This document shows positions 1-5,493 of a DNA stretch of 5,493 bases, in pieces. This stretch comes from Betaproteobacteria bacterium. GTDB taxonomy: Bacteria; Pseudomonadota; Gammaproteobacteria; Burkholderiales; Burkholderiaceae_C. Positions within the stretch are counted from its first letter, which is position 1, and every line of letters begins with the position of its first letter. The notes under the pieces are model-generated. The model did not search any database, had not been told where the DNA came from, and saw only the letters and a list, made by a program, of their open reading frames with translations. A program made the translations under genes and the position numbers. The stretch covers positions 1-5,493 of the forward strand of contig CANFOR010000191.1 in NCBI GenBank assembly GCA_947448675.1, read 5' to 3'.

Positions 1-626
1 ACCGCAAAATTTTGGCCCTGCAGGCGAATGCGGCCCTGGGTTTGCAACTGCGGCTGGCTGTAGTAGTAGCTGGCCTGCAGCTCGCTCGGCCCTTTGCGCG
101 ACAGGCCCGCGTCGCCTTGCAAGAGCAGCGCTTGGGTGCTGGTGCATTGCAGGTCGAGCGCGAAGTCGGCCGCTTGCATGCGCAAGGCATAGCTGCTGCG
201 CGGCTCGGTGCTGGCTGCTGCGTCCGTGCGCAGCAGCGACCAGTCGCGCAAGCGCACCGCCGTGTCGCCCTGCGCCGCCTGCGCAATGCCAAAGCCTTCT
301 CTGGCAATGCTTTGCGCATGCCAGAGTTTGCCGCCTTGCACGTCGGTCAAAGCGGCGTGCGCAAAGACGAGTTGCTTGGCCGCAAAGGCCGAAGCCATGC
401 CCTGTGTGCCCTCGACCCGGCTGCGAAAAAACGTCAGTTGAAAGCCAAACTCCCGCGCCCCCGCTTGCAGCGCGCCAGTCAGGTACCACCACTCGGTGCG
501 CAACTCGGGGTGGGCTCCGTGGTCTTGCGGAAATTGCAAAGTCTTGCGCGGCAAGGCCAGGGCGCTGGGGCTGGCCAGCAGGGCCAAGGGCGATAGCGCG
601 GCAGTGGTGAAGACGCGGCGGCGCAT
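1..626 (-). CDS. AttH/CrtC-like secreted calycin-fold protein, 3' end cut by window edge
   Basis: My reading of the reverse strand from the ATG at 626 stays open to the window edge, giving 208 residues; family members are usually about 350 residues or more, so the C-terminal part is missing. The N-terminus has a twin arginine (R3-R4-V5-F6), a hydrophobic stretch (residues 9-23) and an A-L-A site near residue 24, which suggests Tat export. Next comes the family hallmark FPQDHGAHPELRTEWWYLTG (residues 32-51), then FGFQLTFFRS near 60-69 and an aromatic run YYYSQP near 188-193. These match the AttH / carotenoid 1,2-hydratase-like family (formerly DUF2006), which has a calycin (lipocalin-like) fold. 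The name 'carotenoid hydratase' is probably misleading here, because no carotenoid genes are nearby and partnership with an ABC permease points to handling of a lipid-like ligand in the periplasm. The start overlaps the permease stop (TAATG) and follows a good Shine-Dalgarno. Family assignment is firm; function is inferred. Confidence 0.9.
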   Translation of the reverse strand, partial: MRRRVFTTAALSPLALLASPSALALPRKTLQFPQDHGAHPELRTEWWYLTGALQAGAREFGFQLTFFRSRVEGTQGMASAFAAKQLVFAHAALTDVQGGKLWHAQSIAREGFGIAQAAQGDTAVRLRDWSLLRTDAAASTEPRSSYALRMQAADFALDLQCTSTQALLLQGDAGLSRKGPSELQASYYYSQPQLQTQGRIRLQGQNFA

Positions 627-3259
627 TACCAATCTTCCTTCACGGCCAAAACGGCGTCGCGGCCCGCAGCGGCGCGCCCGGCCAACCAGGCGGTGGCGGT
701 GCCCGCCAGCATCACCGCTGCGCTCAGCGCCAGCAAGCGGCCCCAGGGCGCGGCCAACTCCATGCTCCAGTGAAAGCTCTGCGGGTTCACCACCTTCACC
801 AGCACCACGCTCACCGCCAAGCCCAGGGCCAAACCGGCCAGCGCGCCCAGCAGCGTCCAGGCAGCGCCTTCACCGGCCACGACCCACAAAATTTGCCGCC
901 GCGTCAGGCCCAAATGCGCCAACAGGCCAAACTCTTTGCGCCGCGCCAACACCTGGGCGCTGAAGCTCGCAGCCACGCCAAACAAGCCCATGGCAATGGC
1001 CACCATTTGCAGCCAGGTGGTGACGGCAAAGCTGCGGTCAAAAATGCGCAGGCTGGTGGCGCGCAGCTGGCTGGTGCTGGCAAATTCAAGGTTGCTGCTG
1101 TTCACCGCGAGCAGCTTGCGAATGCGTTCCTCCACCGCTGCAGTGTCGCCCGGCTCACGCAGCCACAGCATCAGCTCGTTGCTGCGCAGGTCGCCGCTCA
1201 AACGCTGGTAGTCGGCCAGGTCTATAGCGATGCTGCCGTGCTGGCGGGCGTAGTCGCGCCAGACTCCGGCGACAAAATAGCGTGCTTCCAAATTGCTAGC
1301 GCTCTGCGCATTATTGGCGGGCCTCTCCAGCGCAATGAGCTGGTAAAACGGGCCACTGCTGCCCGCTGCAATGGCGTACAAGTCTTGCATGGCCTCACTC
1401 ACATAAATTGGCACATGGTCTGCGGGCACGGCCAGTGGCGCGCCCAGCAGGGGCAGGTGGGCGGGGTTGGTGCTGTAGCGCGCGTCGGAGCTTGCAAACA
1501 AAGGCCGCGCCACCAAGGCCACGGCGGGCAAGCGCGCGTCAAGCTGCAGGTTGAGGCTGCGGCCCGCTTGCAGGCGCGCCACGCCGGGCAGGGCGGCAAT
1601 GTGCTCTAACTGCGCGGGGCTGATGTAGGCGGTGCTGCCCGCTTGCGTGCTGCTGGCGGTGCGGGCGTACAGGTCGGCGGGCAGCACCACGTCGAGCCAC
1701 TGGGTCATCGAGTCGCGGAAGCTGGCCACCATCACCGTCAATGCCACGGCCAAACTCAGCGCGGCCACCACGCCGCTCACGGCCACGGCGGCACTGGCGG
1801 GCACGCGCCGCGCCCGCTCTACCGCCAGTAGCAAGAGCGCCGCTGGCGCATGGCCTGCGTGCGCCCAAGCCGAGGCCGCTTGGGCCGCGCCCTGGTAGAG
1901 CAGGCCCACCAAGGCGGGCAGGCCCACAATGCCACCGACCAACAGCAAAGCTACCGCCGCGTAGGCCGCCAGCGGAAGGCCAAACACCGGTGGAAGCCAC
2001 GCCAGTATTGCGCTAGCAGCTATTAAAATGAGAGCTAACCACGCAGGCCCACGGCCCTGCGCCACGCTGCCCAAACCTTTGAGCGACTGCGCCAGTGGCA
2101 GGCGCTGGGCTTGTTGTGCAGGCCACCAGGCCCCGGCCAGCGCCGCCAGCAAACCCAGCAGGCCATAGGCCACGGCCGCTGCGCTGCTCCACTGCAGGGT
2201 GGGCGACACACCAGCAAAATAGCCACCGCCCAAGTCGCCACCCATGAGCTGCAAAGCCGCGCTGGCCAAGCCTGTCCCCAGGCCAATGCCCAGCACACTG
2301 CCCACGCTGCCCAGCACCGCAGACTCCCACAGCACCAAGTGCAAACGCTGGCGCGCCGTGAGCCCCAGCACGCCGAGCAGGGCAAACTGCTGCGCACGTT
2401 TGGCCACGCTGAGCGAGAGCACCGAGAACACCAAAAACGCCCCGGTAAACAGGGCCACCAAGGCCAGCACCGTGAGGTTGACGCGGTAGGCCCGGCTGAG
2501 CGACTGCACGCGCTGCGCTGCGTCTTGTGGCCGCGCGACCAGCACATTGGCAGGCAAGGCCAGGGTCTGCACAAAAGCGTCAAGGTTCGTGCCTGGCTGC
2601 AGGCGCAGGTCGATGCGCGTGAGCTGGCCCTGCAGGCCAAAAAAGTCTTGCGCCGCGCCAATGTCCATCACCGCCAAGGGGCCACCGCCTGCGGCCACCG
2701 TGCCACCGACCTGCAGGCTGCGCATCTGCATACCGCTTTGTACTTGCAGGGTCGGGCCTTGGCCTTCCGTTTGCAGCGCTTGGGCAGCGGCGTTGACGAA
2801 TGCCGTGCCCGGCGCGAAGAGGGCAAAGCGTGGGTCAGTTGTGTGGGGCCGTGGCATCAGGCCCGGCGCAATGGCGGCTATCACCAAAGCGTCTACGCCT
2901 AGCACGCGCAGGCTTTTGCGTTCGCTGTTCGTGCTACTGCCGTTGGCAGAAGTGCTGGCAGGCCCTTGCAGCATGGCCTGCAGCTCCAGCACCGGGCTGG
3001 CCAGTGCCACGCCGGGCAGGGCGGCCACGCGGGTGTAGAGCGCTTCGTCAAAGCTGGCACCGCGGGCCCGCAGCTCGATGTCGCTCTCGCCGTTTACGGC
3101 CCGCACCGCGCTAGAAAACTCGCTCAACGCCGAGGCATTGATGAGCTGCACCGCAAAAGCCAGGGCCACGCCCAGCATCACCGCCAGCGCCGCAGCGGCA
3201 TTGCGCCAGGGGTGCTGGCGCAGCTCTTGCCAAGAAAAAGTGAGGAGCAGGGCGCGCAT
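626..3259 (-). CDS. FtsX/MacB-type ABC transporter permease (10-TM, duplicated FtsX domains)
   Basis: An 877-residue inner-membrane permease of the type VII ABC superfamily (LolCE/MacB/FtsX, most like the large 10-helix YbbP-type proteins). Such permeases generally do mechanotransmission or lipid/lipoprotein extraction rather than classical import. Likely helices are at about 20-41, 261-285, 310-338, 358-382, 405-425, 428-455, 488-512, 745-768, 795-822 and 840-862. Two large periplasmic domains lie at about 42-260 and 513-744. The FtsX module occurs twice, each with the cytoplasmic coupling signature: KRAQQFALLGVLGLTARQ at 287-304 and RRKEFGLLAHLGLTRRQI at 773-790. No Walker motifs are present, so a separate ATPase is required and is not in this window. 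The gene is coupled to the AttH-like gene. The ATG at 3259 lacks an obvious Shine-Dalgarno, but the protein begins with a typical pre-helix sequence and an in-frame stop lies at 3293-3295. A palindromic element codes for part of helix 5 (see 2008-2038). Family call is firm; the substrate is unknown. Confidence 0.93.
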   Translation of the reverse strand: MRALLLTFSWQELRQHPWRNAAAALAVMLGVALAFAVQLINASALSEFSSAVRAVNGESDIELRARGASFDEALYTRVAALPGVALASPVLELQAMLQGPASTSANGSSTNSERKSLRVLGVDALVIAAIAPGLMPRPHTTDPRFALFAPGTAFVNAAAQALQTEGQGPTLQVQSGMQMRSLQVGGTVAAGGGPLAVMDIGAAQDFFGLQGQLTRIDLRLQPGTNLDAFVQTLALPANVLVARPQDAAQRVQSLSRAYRVNLTVLALVALFTGAFLVFSVLSLSVAKRAQQFALLGVLGLTARQRLHLVLWESAVLGSVGSVLGIGLGTGLASAALQLMGGDLGGGYFAGVSPTLQWSSAAAVAYGLLGLLAALAGAWWPAQQAQRLPLAQSLKGLGSVAQGRGPAWLALILIAASAILAWLPPVFGLPLAAYAAVALLLVGGIVGLPALVGLLYQGAAQAASAWAHAGHAPAALLLLAVERARRVPASAAVAVSGVVAALSLAVALTVMVASFRDSMTQWLDVVLPADLYARTASSTQAGSTAYISPAQLEHIAALPGVARLQAGRSLNLQLDARLPAVALVARPLFASSDARYSTNPAHLPLLGAPLAVPADHVPIYVSEAMQDLYAIAAGSSGPFYQLIALERPANNAQSASNLEARYFVAGVWRDYARQHGSIAIDLADYQRLSGDLRSNELMLWLREPGDTAAVEERIRKLLAVNSSNLEFASTSQLRATSLRIFDRSFAVTTWLQMVAIAMGLFGVAASFSAQVLARRKEFGLLAHLGLTRRQILWVVAGEGAAWTLLGALAGLALGLAVSVVLVKVVNPQSFHWSMELAAPWGRLLALSAAVMLAGTATAWLAGRAAAGRDAVLAVKEDW
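634..640 (-). promoter_or_regulatory. Ribosome binding site for the AttH-like gene, inside the permease 3' end
   Basis: The reverse strand reads AAGGAAG here, seven bases before the ATG at 626. It overlaps the codons for the last permease residues (KEDW), so the end of the permease is constrained both as protein and as initiation signal. Together with the one-base TAATG overlap this supports translational coupling and fixes the start of the downstream gene. Confidence 0.75.
2008..2038. repeat. Probable dispersed palindromic element embedded in the permease gene
   Basis: This stretch is strikingly AT-richer than its surroundings. On the plus strand it has TTGCGCTAGCAGCTATT followed by AAAATGAGAGCTAA, with TAGC (2014-2017) and GCTA (2034-2037) as opposed ends and AGCT present twice (2018-2021, 2033-2036). 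From memory, very similar GCTAGCAGCTATT elements are scattered through Comamonadaceae genomes, mostly between genes; I could not check this. Here it is read in frame as permease residues 408-418 (LALILIAASAI), the start of a transmembrane helix, using TTA twice and ATA twice in a gene that otherwise strongly prefers GC-ending codons. The composition anomaly is seen directly; its identity as a dispersed repeat is recall and inference. Confidence 0.5.
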
Positions 3260-3314
3260 GGGGCTATTGTGCAGGCTGCAATGGCACTGGCGCTAACGTT
3301 GTGCGCAGCGCCAT

Positions 3315-3340
3315 AAAAAACGCCCCGCGAGCGGGGCGTT
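3315..3340 (-). terminator. Rho-independent terminator of the hydrolase lipoprotein gene
   Basis: The arms AACGCCCCG (3319-3327) and CGGGGCGTT (3332-3340) form a perfect 9-bp, GC-rich stem with a four-base loop. Read on the reverse strand the hairpin runs directly into six U residues (3320-3315), with two of the stem's bases shared with the tract. There is no matching T-tract on the plus-strand side, so it acts on leftward transcription. It sits 34 bases after the hydrolase stop codon and 55 bases before the permease start. The rest of the 3260-3374 gap shows no gene and no convincing promoter. Confidence 0.92.
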
Positions 3341-3374
3341 GTGGTTTGCAATGAATGCTACAAAAAGTGGAGCG

Positions 3375-4871
3375 TCACGGTGGGCAGGTGGCCGAGTAAG
3401 CCACGGCAGGGCGTAAGGCCAGAGTGGAACCCGACTCGTCAGGCCCCAGGGTGTTATTGGTAAAAGTGCAACCATAGGTGGGCGCAGCCACCGTGGCCGC
3501 AGTAACCACGTCGTCACCCGCAGGTTTGATGCCATTGGTTTCCCACTGGATCATGGCGTCAAAGGCGCTGACCTGCTCGGCCACGGTGAAGTCGCAATGG
3601 CTGACGCCGCGAATGGCGCGCTGCACCAGCCAGCCGCTATTGCCCTTGGCCGCAACGCGTTTTTGGTAGACCTGCTCCATGTTGAAGGGCACAAACAAAT
3701 CGCCCAAGGTGTGAATCGACACCACCGGGATTTTGAATTCACCATTGACTTTAGGCACCCAGCGCAGGCCGTCGGTGCGCAGGCGGTTGGCGTCAGCTAC
3801 GGCAGTGAGTTTTTGCGCAGATGCGTTCAATGCCGCCGAGCCCGCCGCGTTACCGGTGATGCTGTAGGTGATGGAGTTGGTGTCTAAGACGCTCTTGGTC
3901 AGCACACCGTTCAAAGTGCCATCGCTGCCCAGTACGCCGTAGGAGAAGGGAAAACTACCACCAAAATTCAAACCTAAACTGAACATGGGACGGTCGCCAC
4001 CGGTGAGGTTTTGCAGAGCCGAGTAGTAGCTCAGTCCAGCCGCAGTGGACGCAGACGAAATGGTGAGCGATGGGCTGCTGGCAGTAGGGAAGCTGCTGAA
4101 CAAAGTGCTCGTCACCAAGCCAACAATTTCAGACCACTTGGTGCTGGGGTAGCTGGGCACGCCTGCAACCGCTTGCGCCGCCATTTGCATGCCCGCAAAG
4201 GTGTTGAACAGCTCGGTGTCACCCACCACGCCGCACATGGGCACCGCGCCGTTGTAGGCTACTTTATTGTTGGCCGTGGCCGCAGTTTCTGCTTCAATGG
4301 CTGCAGCAGTGATGTGCCCGCCCATCGAGTGGCCGGTAATGTAGGTTTTGCTCGGTGCTGCAAGGGTGCGCTTATTGGTTGCTGCAATTTTGGTAAAGGC
4401 CAGGGCAAGGGCGTTGGTGTCTTCCACACCCGCACGCACGTCGTAGTAGTTTCTGCTGTAACCAGACGCGGCCCAGGCATAACCGTTGTTGATCAGGTAA
4501 CGCCGAATGGAAGGGTTGTTGACCGACAGCACCGGCTGGTCACCCGCATAGCCGTGTGCGTACATCACCAGTTTGCCGTTCCAGTTGGCTGGCACTTCCA
4601 CATGGTAGGGCGCGCCGCCCAAAGCACCGGCCCAGCGGCTGGTGGTGCTGACATCAACGGTGTCACTGGCACTGGCAGGCATGGAGGCAAAAGTGCTCTC
4701 GAGTGTGAAGGTAAAGGTGCGCTTGTCTTGCGGCCTTGCTTCTTCGGCCACCACCGGCGGCGTCGCGGCGGTAGGCGGTGGCGAATCACCGCCCCCGCAA
4801 GCCACGATCAACAGGCTGCCCAATATGGCAGCCAGATACGCAGCAACACTGCGCAATGCAATAGAACGCAT
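3375..4871 (-). CDS. Exported alpha/beta-hydrolase lipoprotein (lipase/esterase-like)
   Basis: A 498-residue serine hydrolase. Residues 1-25 form a lipoprotein signal peptide ending in the lipobox I-V-A-C, which would make Cys25 the lipidated residue; a flexible G/S/P/A-rich linker follows to about residue 45. The alpha/beta-hydrolase core has an oxyanion-hole segment YAHGYAG (104-110), the nucleophile elbow GHSMGG (180-185, Ser182), a probable acid Asp391 in HTLGDLFVPF, and a probable catalytic His425 in GVSHCDF. Cysteines at 213, 426, 468 and 496 could form disulfides in the periplasm or outside the cell. It should cleave esters, for example lipids or polyesters, or possibly amides, at the envelope; the substrate cannot be read from the sequence. 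The start is fixed by an AAGGAG seven bases upstream. The gene has its own promoter and terminator, so it is likely monocistronic. Hydrolase fold and lipoprotein nature are well supported; a specific name is not. Confidence 0.92.
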   Translation of the reverse strand: MRSIALRSVAAYLAAILGSLLIVACGGGDSPPPTAATPPVVAEEARPQDKRTFTFTLESTFASMPASASDTVDVSTTSRWAGALGGAPYHVEVPANWNGKLVMYAHGYAGDQPVLSVNNPSIRRYLINNGYAWAASGYSRNYYDVRAGVEDTNALALAFTKIAATNKRTLAAPSKTYITGHSMGGHITAAAIEAETAATANNKVAYNGAVPMCGVVGDTELFNTFAGMQMAAQAVAGVPSYPSTKWSEIVGLVTSTLFSSFPTASSPSLTISSASTAAGLSYYSALQNLTGGDRPMFSLGLNFGGSFPFSYGVLGSDGTLNGVLTKSVLDTNSITYSITGNAAGSAALNASAQKLTAVADANRLRTDGLRWVPKVNGEFKIPVVSIHTLGDLFVPFNMEQVYQKRVAAKGNSGWLVQRAIRGVSHCDFTVAEQVSAFDAMIQWETNGIKPAGDDVVTAATVAAPTYGCTFTNNTLGPDESGSTLALRPAVAYSATCPP

Positions 4872-4878
4872 ACAAAGT

Positions 4879-4884
4879 CTCCTT
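4879..4884 (-). promoter_or_regulatory. Ribosome binding site of the hydrolase lipoprotein gene
   Basis: The reverse strand reads AAGGAG, extending to AAGGAGA, seven bases before the ATG at 4871. It is a near-ideal Shine-Dalgarno and fixes the start codon that gives a complete lipoprotein signal peptide. Confidence 0.85.
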
Positions 4885-4902
4885 GTGTTAGATGAACCAC
4901 CT

Positions 4903-4915
4903 AGACGAATCGTCT
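4903..4915. promoter_or_regulatory. 13-base perfect palindrome in the hydrolase leader (possible operator)
   Basis: AGACGAATCGTCT is an inverted repeat with 6-base arms around one central base. It lies about 10-20 bases downstream of the expected transcription start of the leftward promoter, where a bound repressor would block initiation or early elongation. The symmetry is seen directly; a regulatory role is inference and no regulator is known. As RNA it would be only a short hairpin with a tight loop, so a DNA-binding role is more plausible. Confidence 0.4.
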
Positions 4916-4931
4916 TTACCTCAGCGACACC

Positions 4932-4960
4932 ATAATTTGCTTTTATTCATGCAATGTCAA
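4932..4960 (-). promoter_or_regulatory. Sigma-70-type promoter for the hydrolase lipoprotein gene
   Basis: The reverse strand has a perfect -35 TTGACA (4960-4955), a 17-base spacer and a -10 AATTAT (4937-4932), which matches four of six consensus positions in an AT-rich patch within a GC-rich genome. Transcription would start near 4925, giving a leader of about 54 bases that contains the palindrome at 4903-4915 and the ribosome binding site. Confidence 0.7.
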
Positions 4961-4976
4961 TTGGGTTTGCGCGGGG

Positions 4977-4997
4977 GTGTTGTCGCACAGGTAACAC
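4977..4997. promoter_or_regulatory. GTGTT-N11-AACAC dyad, candidate LysR-type regulator site
   Basis: An interrupted inverted repeat with 5-base arms (4977-4981 and 4993-4997) around exactly 11 bases has the T-N11-A form typical of LysR-family recognition sites. Its centre (4987) is about 62 bases upstream of the expected hydrolase transcription start (near 4925), which is the usual position for such sites. It also lies 36 bases before the divergent dehydratase start, so it could serve either gene. No LysR gene is in the window, and dyads of this size can occur by chance. Confidence 0.35.
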
Positions 4998-5019
4998 AGT
5001 AGCGTGGAAGGCCCTTGCA

Positions 5020-5031
5020 GTAAGCTCTTAC
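5020..5031. repeat. Small inverted repeat touching the dehydratase start
   Basis: GTAAG-CT-CTTAC is a perfect inverted repeat with 5-base arms, ending two bases before the ATG at 5034. It occupies the place where a Shine-Dalgarno would be expected and none is visible. It may be an operator half-site or chance. Confidence 0.3.
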
Positions 5032-5033
5032 CC

Positions 5034-5493
5034 ATGACGCAGCTCCCCACTTTTGCCGACGTTCAATCTGCCGCCGCCCGCCTGAGCGGCCAAGCGCACC
5101 GCACGCCCGTGCTGCGCTCGCGCACGGCAGACGCCATGCTGGGCGCGCAAGTTTTCTTTAAATGCGAAAATTTTCAGCGCATGGGCGCATTCAAATTTCG
5201 CGGGGCGTATAACGCCCTGGCCCAGTTCAGCGCGGCGCAGCGCCGCTCGGGTGTGGTGACTTTTTCTTCGGGAAACCATGCGCAGGCCATTGCGCTGTCG
5301 GCGCAACTCTTGGGCATTCCGGCGGCGATTTTGATGCCGCAAGACGCACCCGCTGCCAAGCTGGCAGCCACGCGCGCCTACCTGGGTAGCAGGGGCGAAG
5401 TGATTCTGTACGACCGCTACACCCAAGACCGCGAGGCCCTCACCGCGCAACTGGCCGCCGAGCGCGGCATGACGCAAATCCCGCCCTACGACC
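5034..5493 (+). CDS. Threonine/serine dehydratase-family PLP enzyme, 3' end cut by window edge
   Basis: The open frame from the ATG at 5034 gives 153 residues before the window ends; family members are about 310-330 residues (short, catabolic type) or about 500 (biosynthetic type with regulatory domains). The sequence is a fold-type II PLP enzyme: KCENFQRMGAFKFRGAYNAL (43-62) carries the Schiff-base lysine Lys54, and SSGNHAQ (78-84) is the phosphate/cofactor-binding loop with Asn81. The following AAILMPQDAPAAKLAATRAY is also typical. The short N-terminus and the GAFKFRGA form (rather than the SFKxRGA of classical IlvA/TdcB) favour the serine racemase / threo-3-hydroxyaspartate ammonia-lyase-like subgroup, often annotated simply as threonine dehydratase. 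It would deaminate L-threonine or L-serine (or related hydroxy amino acids) to a 2-oxo acid in the cytoplasm. A GTG at 5004 is an alternative in-frame start but adds unconserved residues. No Shine-Dalgarno or clear promoter is visible. Confidence 0.9.
   Translation, partial: MTQLPTFADVQSAAARLSGQAHRTPVLRSRTADAMLGAQVFFKCENFQRMGAFKFRGAYNALAQFSAAQRRSGVVTFSSGNHAQAIALSAQLLGIPAAILMPQDAPAAKLAATRAYLGSRGEVILYDRYTQDREALTAQLAAERGMTQIPPYD

Noticed and set aside
12..596. A 194-codon open frame on the plus strand opposite the AttH-like gene
   Set aside because: It is antisense to a gene with clear family motifs (FPQDHGAHPELRTEWWY), and its own product is a low-complexity A/R/Q/G-rich sequence typical of shadows in high-GC DNA.
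770..1609. A 279-codon plus-strand open frame opposite the permease
   Set aside because: The product is rich in Q, H, A and R with no recognisable domain, and it lies entirely antisense to the well-supported FtsX-type permease.
2111..2902. A 263-codon plus-strand open frame opposite the permease
   Set aside because: Same reasons: Q/H/R-rich composition with no motif, explained as a shadow of the permease.
724..3241. Permease as two fused genes broken by a frameshift
   Set aside because: The frame is continuous over 877 codons and the duplicated FtsX layout is normal for the large YbbP-type permeases.
3260..3314. Possible leftward promoter with a CACAAT -10-like hexamer near 3267-3272
   Set aside because: No matching -35 at 16-18 bases; the best candidate TTAGCG sits 19 bases away and matches poorly, and the start would fall almost on the ATG.
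3315..3340. Bidirectional terminator
   Set aside because: The T-tract exists only for leftward transcription; the other side continues as GTGG, and no rightward gene ends here.
4011..4895. A 294-codon plus-strand open frame opposite the hydrolase gene
   Set aside because: It is antisense to the hydrolase lipoprotein with its complete catalytic motifs, runs through that gene's ribosome binding site, and has no recognisable domain or Shine-Dalgarno.
5028..5477. A 149-codon minus-strand open frame opposite the dehydratase
   Set aside because: The plus strand carries unmistakable PLP-enzyme motifs; the antisense product has none.

Overview
The window looks like chromosomal DNA of a betaproteobacterium, most likely a member of the Comamonadaceae (Rhodoferax, Polaromonas or Acidovorax relatives). 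The basis is high GC with strongly GC-ending codons, the protein sequences, and one short AT-richer palindromic element (2008-2038) of a type I associate with that family. The assignment rests on sequence character and memory, not on a search.

Four protein-coding genes are supported, two of them cut by the window edges. On the minus strand, reading from right to left, come a secreted alpha/beta-hydrolase lipoprotein (4871 to 3375) with its own promoter, ribosome binding site and intrinsic terminator; then a large FtsX/MacB-type ABC transporter permease (3259 to 626); then an AttH/CrtC-like calycin-fold protein (626 into the left edge) carrying a putative Tat signal. The last two overlap by one base (TAATG) and are almost certainly translationally coupled. 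On the plus strand, divergent from the lipoprotein gene, a fold-type II PLP enzyme of the threonine/serine dehydratase group begins at 5034 and runs off the right edge.

Permease plus AttH-like protein is a recurring partnership, in which a type VII ABC transporter works with a secreted lipocalin-like protein, probably on a lipid or lipid-linked substrate at the inner membrane/periplasm. The ATPase this permease needs is not in the window. It should lie beyond the left edge or elsewhere. The hydrolase lipoprotein upstream is separated from the pair by a strong terminator, so it is best treated as an independent transcription unit, although its exported esterase-like nature fits an envelope or lipid theme.

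The 162-base divergent intergenic region (4872-5033) is the most regulation-rich part. It holds a consensus -35 with a 17-base spacer, a 13-base palindrome in the hydrolase leader, a GTGTT-N11-AACAC dyad placed where LysR-type regulators usually bind, and a small inverted repeat touching the dehydratase start codon. The 115-base gap 3260-3374 holds only the terminator. No RNA genes, CRISPR arrays, insertion sequences or clearly novel multi-gene system were seen.
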